DNA of 64,000 nucleotides from Ruminococcus champanellensis 18P13 = JCM 17042 (GCF_000210095.1 NC_021039.1:1578107-1642106); one strand, 5' to 3'; positions 10,150 to 18,991 are shown, counted from the stretch's first letter. Program-made: numbers and translations. The notes: generated by a model not told the origin, from the sequence alone.

Positions 10150-10791
10150 ATGGACTTTCTCAGACGCAAATACACACTGGGTGAGGAATTGTTCAACGCC
10201 ATTACCCACGGCATCGGCGCCCTGCTTTCTGTGGCGGGCTGCGTGGTACTGCTGGTCAGATGTCATCAGCTGGGCGACAGCGTTGCAGCAGTCAGTTCCG
10301 CCATTTACGGCACCACTTTGATTATCCTGTACACCATGTCCACCCTGTATCACGCCCTTGCCAACGAAAAGGCAAAAGCCGTGTTCCGGGTGTTTGACCA
10401 TGTGACCATCTATCTGCTGATCGCCGGCACCTATACCCCATATACTTTGGCGTGTCTGGGCGGGGCGTTGGGCTGGACTTTGTTCGGCATCGTCTGGGCG
10501 GCGGCTATTGTGGGAATCGTTTTTTCCTCCATCAGTCTGCGCCGGTTCCAGAAGCTGTCCATGATCTGCTACATTGCCATGGGCTGGGTGATCCTCATTG
10601 CCATCAAGCCCCTGTGGCAGGTGATCGGTACGCTGCCCATGGTATTTCTGGTGATCGGCGGGGTACTCTACACGGGTGGTGTTTTGTTCTATCAGATGAA
10701 GGAATCCCGGTATATGCATTCTATCTGGCATTTGTTCGTCATTGCCGGCAGCATCTTTCAGTATTTCTCGATCCTGCTGGCATTGACTTGA
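10150..10791 (+). CDS. Hemolysin III / PAQR family membrane protein
   Basis: The 213-residue product has seven predicted membrane helices and the conserved polar motifs of the hemolysin III (YqfA) family: EELFNAITHGIGALLS near the start, STLYHALA in the first third, DHVTIYLLIAGTYTPYTL in the middle, and SIWHLFVIAGSIFQYFSI at the end. The scattered histidines are those that bind metal in PAQR proteins. Its exact biochemical role in bacteria is not settled; membrane-lipid homeostasis has been proposed. AAGGAGG precedes the ATG at 10150, which is preferred over the TTG at 10132 that would contain the ribosome site. It is probably co-transcribed with the EAL gene. Confidence 0.9.
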   Translation: MDFLRRKYTLGEELFNAITHGIGALLSVAGCVVLLVRCHQLGDSVAAVSSAIYGTTLIILYTMSTLYHALANEKAKAVFRVFDHVTIYLLIAGTYTPYTLACLGGALGWTLFGIVWAAAIVGIVFSSISLRRFQKLSMICYIAMGWVILIAIKPLWQVIGTLPMVFLVIGGVLYTGGVLFYQMKESRYMHSIWHLFVIAGSIFQYFSILLALT

Positions 10792-10867
10792 TCAGAATCC
10801 CATCTGCATGGGCAGAAAAAATACAGGAAGGGAGGATGGTTTGCTTTCCGGCAAACCGGAATCGATC

Positions 10868-11950
10868 ATGAAAAGAATTGGTATTTTAACAAGCGGCGGG
10901 GACTGCCCCGGACTGAACGCCACCATTCGGGGCGTTGCCAAGGCATGCTTCCAGCAGTTCGGTACGGACAAGGTAGAGATCGTGGGGATCTCCAACGGTT
11001 ACTATGGCTTGATCCACAACCTATGCCGGGATATGAATCCCTCGGATTTTTCCGGTATTCTGACCCAGGGGGGCACCATTCTGGGTACCAAGCGGCAGCC
11101 CTTCAAGATGATGACCGTCATCGGGGAGGACAACGTGGACAAGGTCAAGAATATGAAGGAAACCTACAAAAAGCAGAAGCTGGACTGCCTGCTGACCCTT
11201 GGGGGCAACGGCACCCACAAGACCTCCTACCTGCTGGCACAGGAGGGGCTGAACGTGATCGGTCTGCCCAAGACCATCGACAACGATATTTATGGCACGG
11301 ATGTGACCTTCGGCTATCAGACCGCAGTGGATATTGCCACGGATGCCATTGATCGGCTGCATACCACGGCAGCAAGCCATTCCCGGATCCTGGTGTGTGA
11401 GGTCATGGGGAACAAGGCTGGCTGGCTGACCCTGAGCGCAGGCATTGCCGGCGGTGCGGATATTATCCTGATTCCGGAGATCCCCTATGACATTGAAAAG
11501 GTCTGCGAGGCACTGCTGAAGCGTGCGGCAAACGGTAAGAGCTTTTCCATTATGGCAGTGGCTGAGGGCGCATTTGACGTGGAGGAAGCCAAGCTGAAGA
11601 AAAAGCAGCGTGCTCAGAAGCGTGCAGAAGCAGGGATTCTGACTGCCACCAGCCGGATTGCGGCACAGGTGCAGGCATCCACGGGCATTGACACCCGGGT
11701 ATGCGTACCGGGACATATGCTCCGGGGCGGCAGTCCCAATGCCTATGACCGTCTGCTTGCCACAAAGCTGGGTGTGCATGCGGCAAAGCTGATCGCACAG
11801 GAGCGTTATGGCCGTTCTGTTGCCATTGTTGGCGGCAAGGTGACCTCCAACAAGCTGGCGGATATCGCAGGACTGACCAAGTTTGTGGATCCCAAGGGGG
11901 AGCTGGTTATGACCGCAAAGCACATTGGCGTCTCCTTCGGGGATGAGTAA
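10868..11950 (+). CDS. pfkA: 6-phosphofructokinase
   Basis: This glycolytic kinase turns fructose 6-phosphate into fructose 1,6-bisphosphate. The 360 residues include ILTSGGDCPGLNA at the start, GGNGT near 112, the catalytic loop PKTIDND near 134, MGNKAGWLTL and the PGHMLRGG substrate loop. The Escherichia coli ATP enzyme has GGDG and PGTIDND; here Asn replaces the first Asp and Lys replaces Gly at the second site. Lysine there is often seen in pyrophosphate-using enzymes, while glycine in GGNG fits ATP, so the phosphate donor is not certain. ATG 10868 matches homologues, but a TTG at 10841 has the better ribosome site (GGGAGG, five bases) and would add nine residues. Confidence 0.92.
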   Translation: MKRIGILTSGGDCPGLNATIRGVAKACFQQFGTDKVEIVGISNGYYGLIHNLCRDMNPSDFSGILTQGGTILGTKRQPFKMMTVIGEDNVDKVKNMKETYKKQKLDCLLTLGGNGTHKTSYLLAQEGLNVIGLPKTIDNDIYGTDVTFGYQTAVDIATDAIDRLHTTAASHSRILVCEVMGNKAGWLTLSAGIAGGADIILIPEIPYDIEKVCEALLKRAANGKSFSIMAVAEGAFDVEEAKLKKKQRAQKRAEAGILTATSRIAAQVQASTGIDTRVCVPGHMLRGGSPNAYDRLLATKLGVHAAKLIAQERYGRSVAIVGGKVTSNKLADIAGLTKFVDPKGELVMTAKHIGVSFGDE

Positions 11951-11962
11951 TACAAAATCTGC

Positions 11963-11998
11963 AAAATCCGCAGGAGGCAGCTTCTGCGGATTTTCTAT
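11963..11998 (+). terminator. Terminator-like hairpin after pfkA
   Basis: An 11-base-pair stem AAAATCCGCAG (11963-11973) with its complement (11984-11994) ends in TTTT, 13 bases after the pfkA stop. Confidence 0.6.
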
Positions 11999-12053
11999 GG
12001 CAGCGCTGTATAAGAAATGTGCGGTGTTGCCCTGTGAAGGAAGGAGCATTGCA

Positions 12054-12743
12054 TTGGATACATCGGCAATTATCGTTTGCGCAGGGAATGCCACCCGGAT
12101 GCAGGGGGTTAACAAGATCCTGCTGCCTCTGGGGGATACCAACGTGATCGGCATGAGCATGCGTGCCTTTGAAGCATGCCCCAGTGTGGCGGAGATCATC
12201 CTGGTGTGCCGGGATTGTGACCGGCAGGAGATCGAACAGACCGCAGAACGGCTTGGCATTCAAAAACTGACCGCCATCACCATAGGGGGACATACCCGAC
12301 AGGAAAGCGTGCAGAACGGACTGCGAAAACTGTCCAGAAGCACAGAGTATGTTGCCATTCACGATGGGGCACGGCCTTTGGTGAAGCCGGAGCAGATCGA
12401 ACGAACCATTCATGATGCAAGGGTGTTCGGGGGTGCAACCCTTGGGGCACCGGTGAAGGATACTATTAAGGCAGTCAGCGATGGGCTGATTACGGATACG
12501 CCTCCCCGGCATACCCTGTATCTGACCCAGACTCCCCAGGTGTTCCGCCGCCGACTGTATTTTGAAGGGGTGGATTTCGCCCTGGAGCACGGGCTGGACT
12601 TTACGGATGACTGTCAGCTGGTGGAGGCCATCGGAGGCAAGGTATACATGACGGTGGGGGATTACACCAACATCAAGATCACCACACCGGAGGATGCGGC
12701 AATCGCACAGGCAATTTTGAAACAGCAGGAGGAACAGGCATGA
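12054..12743 (+). CDS. ispD: 2-C-methyl-D-erythritol 4-phosphate cytidylyltransferase
   Basis: IspD joins CTP and methylerythritol phosphate in the non-mevalonate isoprenoid pathway. The 229-residue product has the nucleotide-binding opening [16 protein letters not shown] (a slightly unusual form of the AAGxGxRM motif), the HDGARPLV loop near residue 103, and the family end [13 protein letters not shown]. The start is TTG 12054, seven bases after AAGGAAGGAG; an in-frame ATG further up lies within the pfkA end and has no ribosome site. Its stop overlaps the ispF start as ATGA, so the two are translationally coupled. Confidence 0.93.
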   Translation: MDTSAIIVCAGNATRMQGVNKILLPLGDTNVIGMSMRAFEACPSVAEIILVCRDCDRQEIEQTAERLGIQKLTAITIGGHTRQESVQNGLRKLSRSTEYVAIHDGARPLVKPEQIERTIHDARVFGGATLGAPVKDTIKAVSDGLITDTPPRHTLYLTQTPQVFRRRLYFEGVDFALEHGLDFTDDCQLVEAIGGKVYMTVGDYTNIKITTPEDAAIAQAILKQQEEQA

Positions 12744-13219
12744 AACTGAGAATTGGACACGGATATGACGTACATCGGCTGACAGAGGGGCGCAAGCTGA
12801 TTCTGGGCGGCGTAGAGATCCCCCACGATAAGGGTCTGCTGGGACATTCGGACGCAGACGTACTGGTGCATGCCCTGATGGACGCCATGCTGGGTGCGCT
12901 GGCACTGGGAGATATCGGGCATCTGTTTCCGGACGATGATCCCACCTACAGCGGGGCAGACAGCATGAAGCTACTGGAATTTGTAAATGATCTGATCCGG
13001 GACAAGGGCTACCGGATCGGCAATCTGGATGCCACCATTCTGGCACAGGCACCCAAGCTGGCGCCCTTTATTCCTGCCATGCAGGAACGAATTGCAGATG
13101 TGTGCCGGATTGACCGGGAGGATGTGAGCGTGAAAGCCACCACAGAGGAAAAACTGGGCTTTACCGGCGAAAAGCTGGGGATTGCTGCCCACTGTGTGGT
13201 GCTGCTGACGGAGCTGTAA
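12740..13219 (+). CDS. ispF: 2-C-methyl-D-erythritol 2,4-cyclodiphosphate synthase
   Basis: IspF cyclises the CDP-methylerythritol phosphate product with release of CMP, two steps after IspD. At 159 residues it is full length. The metal-binding motif GHGYDVHRL opens the protein, [14 protein letters not shown] follows near residue 34, and the signature [12 protein letters not shown] lies near residue 132. It begins within the ispD stop (ATGA overlap). Only ispD and ispF of the pathway are here. Confidence 0.97.
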   Translation: MKLRIGHGYDVHRLTEGRKLILGGVEIPHDKGLLGHSDADVLVHALMDAMLGALALGDIGHLFPDDDPTYSGADSMKLLEFVNDLIRDKGYRIGNLDATILAQAPKLAPFIPAMQERIADVCRIDREDVSVKATTEEKLGFTGEKLGIAAHCVVLLTEL

Positions 13220-13257
13220 GGAGTGACGGGATCCCGGTAGCATTTTCTGTCGAAACG

Positions 13258-13306
13258 CATAGGATGAAGTAATGGCATTCCTGTATATGGGCATGTCAAT
13301 CCTATG
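13258..13306. repeat. Inverted repeat in the ispF-DUF3343 gap
   Basis: CATAGGAT (13258-13265) and its exact complement ATCCTATG (13299-13306) enclose 33 bases. A TGTCGAA heptamer, like a Spo0A box, sits at 13248-13254. Within the loop an 11-codon frame (13272-13307) begins ATGGCATTC. The role is unknown. Confidence 0.4.
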
Positions 13307-13321
13307 AGTGAGGTGATCCCT

Positions 13322-13534
13322 ATGACCACGACCATTGCGATGCCGTCTTTGACACATGCTATGAAGGGACAGAAGGTATTACAGGCGGCAGGCTATCATA
13401 CACAGGTACACAAGACCAAGCAGGGCAATGCCCAGGGCTGCGGCTATAGCTTGCAGGTGCAGGCTGGTGCGGCTTCTGTGCTGCGGCTGCTGGAGCAAAG
13501 CGCTGTGCCATTTCTCAGTTATACGGAGGAGTAG
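13322..13534 (+). CDS. DUF3343 family protein, putative Se/S carrier
   Basis: This 70-residue protein resembles the DUF3343 family, often annotated as a putative selenium or sulfur carrier and often found beside cysteine desulfurase-like genes, as it is here. It has the usual plan: a short N-terminal strand-helix (AMKGQKVLQAAGY), a basic turn (HTQVHKTKQGNAQGCGYSLQV) with a single Cys-Gly-Tyr, and a final helix. ATG 13322 is chosen because GAGGTG stands five bases upstream; an ATG at 13304 has no ribosome site. It is separated from the next gene by two bases. The function of the family is not established, and the Cys is the obvious candidate site. Confidence 0.75.
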   Translation: MTTTIAMPSLTHAMKGQKVLQAAGYHTQVHKTKQGNAQGCGYSLQVQAGAASVLRLLEQSAVPFLSYTEE

Positions 13535-13536
13535 GT

Positions 13537-14673
13537 ATGGCGCAGCCGGTCAATTTTGATAATGCGGCAACCACCTTTCCCAAGCCTCCGGAGGTGTATG
13601 CTGCGGTCAGCTATGCGCTGGAAAAGCAGGGAGGCAATCCGGGCAGGGGCGGTCATCCCTTGTCCATGGCGGCAGGAGAGGCGGTATATGCCGCCCGGGA
13701 AACAGTGGGAAATTTCTTCGGCGCTCAGCCGGAAAATGTGATCTTCACCAGCAACTGTACCCATGCGCTGAACCTTGCGATTCAGGGCGTTGCCCGGCGG
13801 GGCGGTCATTTTATCATCAGCGATCTGGAGCATAATTCTGTGGCAAGACCGGTGGAGGCGCTTGCCCGGGCAGGGAAGATCACCTACAGCGTTGCACATG
13901 TGTATCCGGAGGATGCCCGGACGGTGGAATCCTTCCGGAGCCTTATTACGTCACGCACCCAGGCTATGGTATTCACCCTTGCCAGCAACGTGACCGGACA
14001 GGTGCTGCCCTGGCGTGCCCTGGCAAAGCTGTGCCGGGAGCGGGGTATCTGCTGCATCGGAGACGGCGCCCAGGTCTGCGGCATTCTGCCGGTTGCGCTG
14101 GAGGATGGATTCCATATTCTCTGTACCGCCGGACATAAGGGCTTGTACGGAGCGCCTGGCACGGGGCTGCTGATGACCGACGGGAGTGTCAAGATCCGTC
14201 CTCTGATGCAGGGGGGCACCGGCAGCACCTCTCTGGATCTGTCCCAACCGGATTTTCTGCCGGATGCGTTGGAAAGCGGTACGGTCAATACCATTGGGGC
14301 AGCGTCCATGCGGGCAGGCATCCGCTTTTTGCAGCGGCTGGGTCTGGAACGGATTCATGCTTATGAAAGCGGACTGTGCCGACGGCTTCAGGCGGGACTT
14401 GAGAGGATTCCCGGTGCGGTGATCTATCGGGATCCGGCAGCATCCTATGTGCCTCTGCTGTCCTTCAATCTTGCACAGCGACAGCCGGAGCAGGTGGCAG
14501 AGTTGCTGAGCATGCAGGGCTATTGTCTTCGTGCCGGGTACCACTGTGCTGCCCTTGCCCATACCAGTCTGGGCACCCGGGATGGTACGGTGCGGTTTGC
14601 GCCCTCCGTGTTCAATCGGGAATCCGAAGTGGATGGATTGGTAGAACAACTGAAAAAAATCGCAGGAAACTGA
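13537..14673 (+). CDS. Cysteine desulfurase / selenocysteine lyase-like class V aminotransferase
   Basis: The 378-residue PLP enzyme has the class V fold markers: FDNAATTFPKP at the start, HNSVARP near residue 97 after SDLE, the PLP lysine in TAGHKGLYG near residue 205, and the C-terminal loop RAGYHCAALAHTSLG with the cysteine expected to take the sulfur or selenium. It should release S or Se from (seleno)cysteine. It is immediately downstream of the DUF3343 gene, a pairing that suggests the two work together in sulfur or selenium transfer. There is no iscU, sufU or selD nearby, so a role in cluster assembly is not indicated by the neighbours. Confidence 0.88.
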   Translation: MAQPVNFDNAATTFPKPPEVYAAVSYALEKQGGNPGRGGHPLSMAAGEAVYAARETVGNFFGAQPENVIFTSNCTHALNLAIQGVARRGGHFIISDLEHNSVARPVEALARAGKITYSVAHVYPEDARTVESFRSLITSRTQAMVFTLASNVTGQVLPWRALAKLCRERGICCIGDGAQVCGILPVALEDGFHILCTAGHKGLYGAPGTGLLMTDGSVKIRPLMQGGTGSTSLDLSQPDFLPDALESGTVNTIGAASMRAGIRFLQRLGLERIHAYESGLCRRLQAGLERIPGAVIYRDPAASYVPLLSFNLAQRQPEQVAELLSMQGYCLRAGYHCAALAHTSLGTRDGTVRFAPSVFNRESEVDGLVEQLKKIAGN

Positions 14674-14683
14674 AATACAGTTC

Positions 14684-14712
14684 TTGAAATGCGAGGGCCG
14701 TTGTGCTATAAT
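14684..14712 (+). promoter_or_regulatory. Promoter of cdaA-cdaR
   Basis: TTGAAA (14684-14689), 17 bases, TATAAT (14707-14712). It begins 10 bases after the desulfurase stop and leaves a leader of about 90 bases before cdaA. Confidence 0.8.
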
Positions 14713-14810
14713 ATAAAATAGGTAATACCGTACAGATCTTGTGGGATATACGTGCATATGCGCACAAAGGAGGGGCGACCCTCCTACATAATCGAAGGGA
14801 GTGAGACTGG

Positions 14811-15719
14811 ATGTTTGCAAGCATGTACGATTCTATAAAGGATGCGCTGAATTCTGCATGGAACGTGCTTTTGTCCATCACTCCAATTGATATTGTGGAT
14901 ATGGTTCTACTGACCTATCTGGTTTATCTGTTTATCAAACTGATGCGGGAAACCAGAGCCGGTCAGCTGATCAAGGGGATTATCCTGTTTATCATTGCAT
15001 ACCTGATCAGCAAGAACATAGGGCTGAAGGCAATCACCTATATCATCGACAGGATGCTGGATATCGGCTTGGTGGCACTGATCGTCATGTTCCAGCCGGA
15101 GCTGCGGCGGGCACTGGAGAAGGTGGGCAGAACCCAACTGGGTGTCCGGTTGTTCGGTCTGGGTGAAACCGTGGATGAGGTAACTTCCAAATGGAGCCAC
15201 GCCATCAACGCCATTTGTGACTCCTGTGCGGAGCTTTCCTCCACCTGCACCGGTGCCTTGATCGTCATCGAGCGCCAGACCAAGCTGGGTGAGCAGATTG
15301 ATACGGGTACCGTTATGCATGCGGCTCCCAGCAAGGAGTTGTTCGGAAACATCTTCTACCCAAAGACCCCCCTGCACGATGGCGCAGTTATTATGCGGGA
15401 CGGAGAGATCCTGGCGGCGGCATGCTTCCTGCCCAAGCCCTCCAAGGAGGAGCTGATCAACAAAAAGCTCGGCTCCCGGCACCGGGCTGCCATTGGTATG
15501 AGCGAGGTCTCCGATGCCATCGTCGTGGTGGTTTCCGAGGAAACCGGTCAGATCTCCGTTGCGGAGAATGGTGTGCTGGTGCGGGATTATACCAAGGACA
15601 AGCTGAAGCAGCATTTGATGGAGCAGATTTTGCCCAATCCCTCTGATAGCTGGAGCCGCAAGCCCCGGAAGAATCCCTTCCGCAGGGAGAAGCTCGCAAA
15701 AGGAGGCGATGGGAAATGA
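14811..15719 (+). CDS. cdaA: Diadenylate cyclase CdaA
   Basis: CdaA makes cyclic di-AMP from two ATP at the membrane. The 302-residue protein has three N-terminal membrane helices within residues about 25-95, a short coiled linker, and a DAC domain with both catalytic motifs, DGA at 190-192 and RHR at 223-225. The C-terminal tail is basic. The ribosome site GAAGGGAG is nine bases from ATG 14811; a second ATG at 14823 is possible. Its stop overlaps the cdaR start, so the two are coupled. The c-di-AMP made here usually controls potassium and osmolyte balance and is tied to cell-wall synthesis. Confidence 0.96.
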   Translation: MFASMYDSIKDALNSAWNVLLSITPIDIVDMVLLTYLVYLFIKLMRETRAGQLIKGIILFIIAYLISKNIGLKAITYIIDRMLDIGLVALIVMFQPELRRALEKVGRTQLGVRLFGLGETVDEVTSKWSHAINAICDSCAELSSTCTGALIVIERQTKLGEQIDTGTVMHAAPSKELFGNIFYPKTPLHDGAVIMRDGEILAAACFLPKPSKEELINKKLGSRHRAAIGMSEVSDAIVVVVSEETGQISVAENGVLVRDYTKDKLKQHLMEQILPNPSDSWSRKPRKNPFRREKLAKGGDGK

Positions 15720-17023
15720 ATGTATTTCGTTCTCTGAAAAGGAAGATCAGCTGGCTGATCCGGAATGAATTCCGGTCATTGGTGTACTCAGCGGTCATTG
15801 CGATTTTCGCCTGGTTTCTGATTTCTGTGACCATTTATCCCACCACCCCCAAGACTATCCGGGACATTCCCTTGACCATTTCTCTGGCAGATACGGCGGC
15901 GGAGGAAAATGGACTGAGCATCATTACCGAGGATCTGGATCAGGTGAAGGTGGATGTGACCATTACCGGGAGCCGATCCCAGATCGGCAGCTTTACGGCG
16001 GAAAACCTGGTGGCTGAGGCGGTGATTCCGCAGAGCATCACGGAGGCCGGAGAGTACACCTTGTCCATTCTGGTGACCAATCCGGAAGGTGTGGCGTTTA
16101 CGGTGGATTCCCAGAGTCCCAAAACCATTGACGTAACCTTTGACCGGATCCAGACCGTGCACGATATCCCAGTGCAGGCGAGTCTGCCAAATGTGACGGC
16201 GGCGGAAAATCTGACGCTGGATACCCAGGGAATAGAGTGCACACCGGAAAAGCTGAGCATTACCGGGCCGGCAACCACGCTGGAATTGATTGACCATGCG
16301 GTGGTCAATGTGCCGGATACCATGGAACTGAGCAGTACCTACACCTTTACCAACTGTACAAATGTGATGCTTTACGACAAAGACGGTGCGGAGATCGACC
16401 AGAGCGCATTGCAGCTTGCCATTGGCAACGGTTTTAATGTAAAGGTGCCGGTGTTCACCAAGGTGACGCTGCCCTTGGATGTGAGTCTGACCTATGTGCC
16501 TACCGGTTTTGATACGGAGTTCCTGCGGAATCGGCTGAAATTCAGTATGGATGAGATCACATTGGCTGCGCAGAACAGCAACATTAAGGATCTGACCAGC
16601 TGGAACCTGGGTTCCATTGTTTTAAGCACCGTTGATCTCCATTATCAGAAAACCTTTGAAATTGATACCCGCGGACAGTTCAACAACCTGTCCGGCATCA
16701 CCACAGTGCAGGTTGCGCTGGATACAGAAGGGCTTGCAAGTAAGACCATCCGGGTAACAGATATTCCGGTGGTGAATGCGCCCTCCTCCTACAAGTACAG
16801 CGTAGTGACCAGGAGCTTGAGTATCACAGTGATCGGTCCTGAGGAGGATATCAAGGATCTGACCGAAAAGGATCTGCTGGTGACGGCGGATCTGACCGGC
16901 TATTCCGTGAAGGATGCGTCCTTTGAGCATGAAGTAACGGTGACTGCGCCGGATTACAGCAAGGTTTGGGCATCCGGATCCTACACAGTCTGGATCGATG
17001 CAGAACGCAATAATGAAGAATAA
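15716..17023 (+). CDS. cdaR: YbbR-domain protein, CdaA regulator
   Basis: The 435-residue protein has one N-terminal membrane helix (about residues 22-42, VYSAVIAIFAWFLISVTIYP) and an outside part of about four YbbR-type beta repeats, each about 80-90 residues and visible as recurring 'IPV.A.LP' and 'VTITG' strands. Such proteins bind CdaA and tune c-di-AMP synthesis. It overlaps cdaA by four bases. In many Firmicutes glmM follows as the third gene; here a terminator follows instead. Confidence 0.92.
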   Translation: MNVFRSLKRKISWLIRNEFRSLVYSAVIAIFAWFLISVTIYPTTPKTIRDIPLTISLADTAAEENGLSIITEDLDQVKVDVTITGSRSQIGSFTAENLVAEAVIPQSITEAGEYTLSILVTNPEGVAFTVDSQSPKTIDVTFDRIQTVHDIPVQASLPNVTAAENLTLDTQGIECTPEKLSITGPATTLELIDHAVVNVPDTMELSSTYTFTNCTNVMLYDKDGAEIDQSALQLAIGNGFNVKVPVFTKVTLPLDVSLTYVPTGFDTEFLRNRLKFSMDEITLAAQNSNIKDLTSWNLGSIVLSTVDLHYQKTFEIDTRGQFNNLSGITTVQVALDTEGLASKTIRVTDIPVVNAPSSYKYSVVTRSLSITVIGPEEDIKDLTEKDLLVTADLTGYSVKDASFEHEVTVTAPDYSKVWASGSYTVWIDAERNNEE

Positions 17024-17038
17024 GCATAGTGAAGCAAA

Positions 17039-17068
17039 AGAGGATACCAAAGGGTATCCTCTTTTTTT
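17039..17068 (+). terminator. Terminator of cdaA-cdaR
   Basis: The stem AGAGGATACC (17039-17048) pairs with 17053-17062 and runs into a seven-T tract. Confidence 0.9.
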
Positions 17069-17098
17069 GTATCCCATCGTATCCCATCGTATCCCATC
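17069..17098. repeat. Three tandem copies of a 10-base unit
   Basis: GTATCCCATC occurs three times head to tail without change, between the cdaR terminator and the GH9 terminator. The unit shares GTATCC with the right arm of the preceding terminator. Confidence 0.85.
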
Positions 17099-17106
17099 GC
17101 TGCATG

Positions 17107-17139
17107 AAAAAAGAAGGGCATCACCAAAGTGATGCCCTT
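17107..17139 (-). terminator. Terminator of the GH9 gene
   Basis: The 11-base-pair stem (17114-17124 with 17129-17139, loop CAAA) reads on the minus strand into CTTTTTT. Confidence 0.85.
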
Positions 17140-17143
17140 GCTG

Positions 17144-18937
17144 TTATGGGGTTTGTCCCAGATCGGATTCTTCAATCAGATGCGCCAGGTAACGGGAAAT
17201 TGCGGTGATATCACCGGAGTCAATGCTGTTGTCCCGAACGCAGTCTGCATTGGCAAGTCCATATTCTGTGGGCGGGTTCGGAAGGGTGCTGTCCTGCGCC
17301 ACATACCGGCACAGAAGTACAATATCGTTGATCTCGATGACACCGTTGCAGTCCACATCCCCATACTTGCTAGCCGGGATGGGCTGGGGCACTATAGTGG
17401 TTGTAGTGGTTGCGGATGTGGTAGCCTCCGGAGCAGTTGTTGTAGTGGTAGTAGTGGTAGTAGTTGTTGTCGTTGTAGTGGTCGTTGTGGTAGTTGTTGT
17501 TGTGGTGGTAGTGGTCTCGCCGCCGGGAGTCAAAGTGAAGGGCTTTACGCCTTCGATGGAAGTAACGGTGGAACCGGTCTTGTAAATAGAATACAGACCT
17601 GCTGCTGCGCCGCTGAGTGCTGCATTGTAGTCGCAGGCAACCTCATTTGCCTGATAATCCTTGACGGAGTCCACATAAGAACCGCCTTGATCCGTGGGAC
17701 CGCCTACAAGAGCGCCTATCAGCACATGACCGTTGGGGCACACACCGCCGCTGTTGTTGAACTCATCCCAGTTGGTAAGTCCGGAAGCGGCTCTATGGTG
17801 AGGATACTTGGCGGAATTGTCCGCAAAGCCAACCACAAAGCACTTGTTTGCCGGATTCTGCCCCAGAATATAGGTCATCTGATACTTGCACCATGCAGAG
17901 TAGTCTGCACTGGAGTTTTTGGTTGCAGCCAGTGCACACTGCTGCAGTGCGGTATTGTAGCGGCAGGATCCCCAGGCGTTCTGGAAGTAGTAGGAGTTGG
18001 AGGTGGAATTCACCTTGCCGTCGATGTAGGAGTTTACCATAGACCAGTCGCCGGTAATGTGAGCCTTGACAATGTGTGCGCCCAGGGAAACGTTGTTCCA
18101 GCAGTGTACCCAGCCAATATACTGGGGAATATTCTGGTTCATGATGTTCTGATAGGTGGTGTCCTTGGTAGCCAGGTACAGCCAGCCTGCCGCCCATGCT
18201 ACATCATCCTTATAGTCGTCAGAGCCATAGAAGCCGTTGGGGCCGTCCGTTGCAACGGAGTTTACCCGGGTTGCATAGTTCAGCAGAGCCTTTGCGTACT
18301 TCAGATCTTCCTCATTGCCAAAGTTGATGTAGTTGATTGCCAATGCCGCAGCATATTCCGCCGCAATGTCACTTGCGGTCGAACTGGTCCAGTATTCCTT
18401 CTGAACGCCCTGCTGCTGTTCCTGTGCCTCCGGTGTGTTCCAGTAGCTGTGATCCACATTGCCGTCTCCCAGCTGATAGCAGAAGCTGGACACGGAATCA
18501 CCGCTGAGCTTTGTGCTGTTCTTGAAGAAGGCTGCAAAGTAATCTGCGATGGTTCTGTAGTGCTCCGTCAGTCCCAGACTGTCATAGGAGTCCTTGAACT
18601 CGTAGTACCCCCAGCCAAGGGTGGAAGCGGTGTAGCCCTGGGGCAATCCGAAGATGGCGTGGTCACCTGCGTCGTGAAAACCACAGTCTACGCTGTCGCT
18701 GGTATGGCAGTTGCCACGCCAGGTCATACCGGATTTCTCGGCTACCTGGGAACCGCACATATTGGCGTCATAGAAATACATGGAGTATTGCAGGAGCTTT
18801 GCGTAGTTGTCGGTATCACCGGCGGATGCGGTCATAGCGGGCATTGAGGCGAGAGGAGCGGCAATGGCGGATACGGCCATGGCTGCACTCAATGCAGTTG
18901 TTTTTAATTTACGCTGCAGCTTGGATTTTGCGTGCAT
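17144..18937 (-). CDS. Cellulosomal GH9 endoglucanase with dockerin
   Basis: This secreted enzyme of about 597 residues should cleave beta-1,4-glucan (cellulose). A signal peptide covers about residues 1-40. The GH9 catalytic domain spans about 45-455, with the DAGD motif holding catalytic aspartates at about 91-94, PHHRAASG near 381 and the catalytic Glu in NEVACDYNA near 434. A linker of about 28 threonines in a row and a second Thr stretch lead to a C-terminal dockerin (about 527-597) with two calcium-loop repeats (YGDVDCNGVIEINDI and NADCVRDNSIDSGDI). The dockerin should dock it on a cohesin of a scaffoldin. No CBM3c or Ig-like module is present. ATG 18937 is used; a TTG at 18943 is closer to the GAAGGG site. 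Confidence 0.95.
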   Translation of the reverse strand: MHAKSKLQRKLKTTALSAAMAVSAIAAPLASMPAMTASAGDTDNYAKLLQYSMYFYDANMCGSQVAEKSGMTWRGNCHTSDSVDCGFHDAGDHAIFGLPQGYTASTLGWGYYEFKDSYDSLGLTEHYRTIADYFAAFFKNSTKLSGDSVSSFCYQLGDGNVDHSYWNTPEAQEQQQGVQKEYWTSSTASDIAAEYAAALAINYINFGNEEDLKYAKALLNYATRVNSVATDGPNGFYGSDDYKDDVAWAAGWLYLATKDTTYQNIMNQNIPQYIGWVHCWNNVSLGAHIVKAHITGDWSMVNSYIDGKVNSTSNSYYFQNAWGSCRYNTALQQCALAATKNSSADYSAWCKYQMTYILGQNPANKCFVVGFADNSAKYPHHRAASGLTNWDEFNNSGGVCPNGHVLIGALVGGPTDQGGSYVDSVKDYQANEVACDYNAALSGAAAGLYSIYKTGSTVTSIEGVKPFTLTPGGETTTTTTTTTTTTTTTTTTTTTTTTTTTAPEATTSATTTTTIVPQPIPASKYGDVDCNGVIEINDIVLLCRYVAQDSTLPNPPTEYGLANADCVRDNSIDSGDITAISRYLAHLIEESDLGQTP

Positions 18938-18991
18938 ATTCAATCATTCCCTTCTGATTATACAACATGAAAAGCTGTAATATACAAATCT

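Noticed and set aside
10836-10871. An 11-codon leader peptide overlapping the pfkA start
   Set aside because: Its ATG touches the GGGAGG with no spacing; the same site better serves TTG 10841 in the pfkA frame.
12740-13219. An ispD-ispF fusion
   Set aside because: The two frames overlap by ATGA and are separate genes with separate starts and stops.
17069-17098. The three 10-base repeats as a CRISPR array
   Set aside because: The units are too short and have no spacers; no cas genes are present.
17129-18847. A 572-codon open frame opposite the GH9 gene
   Set aside because: It is the shadow of the cellulase; its Gly/Val/Cys repeats are the reverse of the Thr linker and calcium loops.
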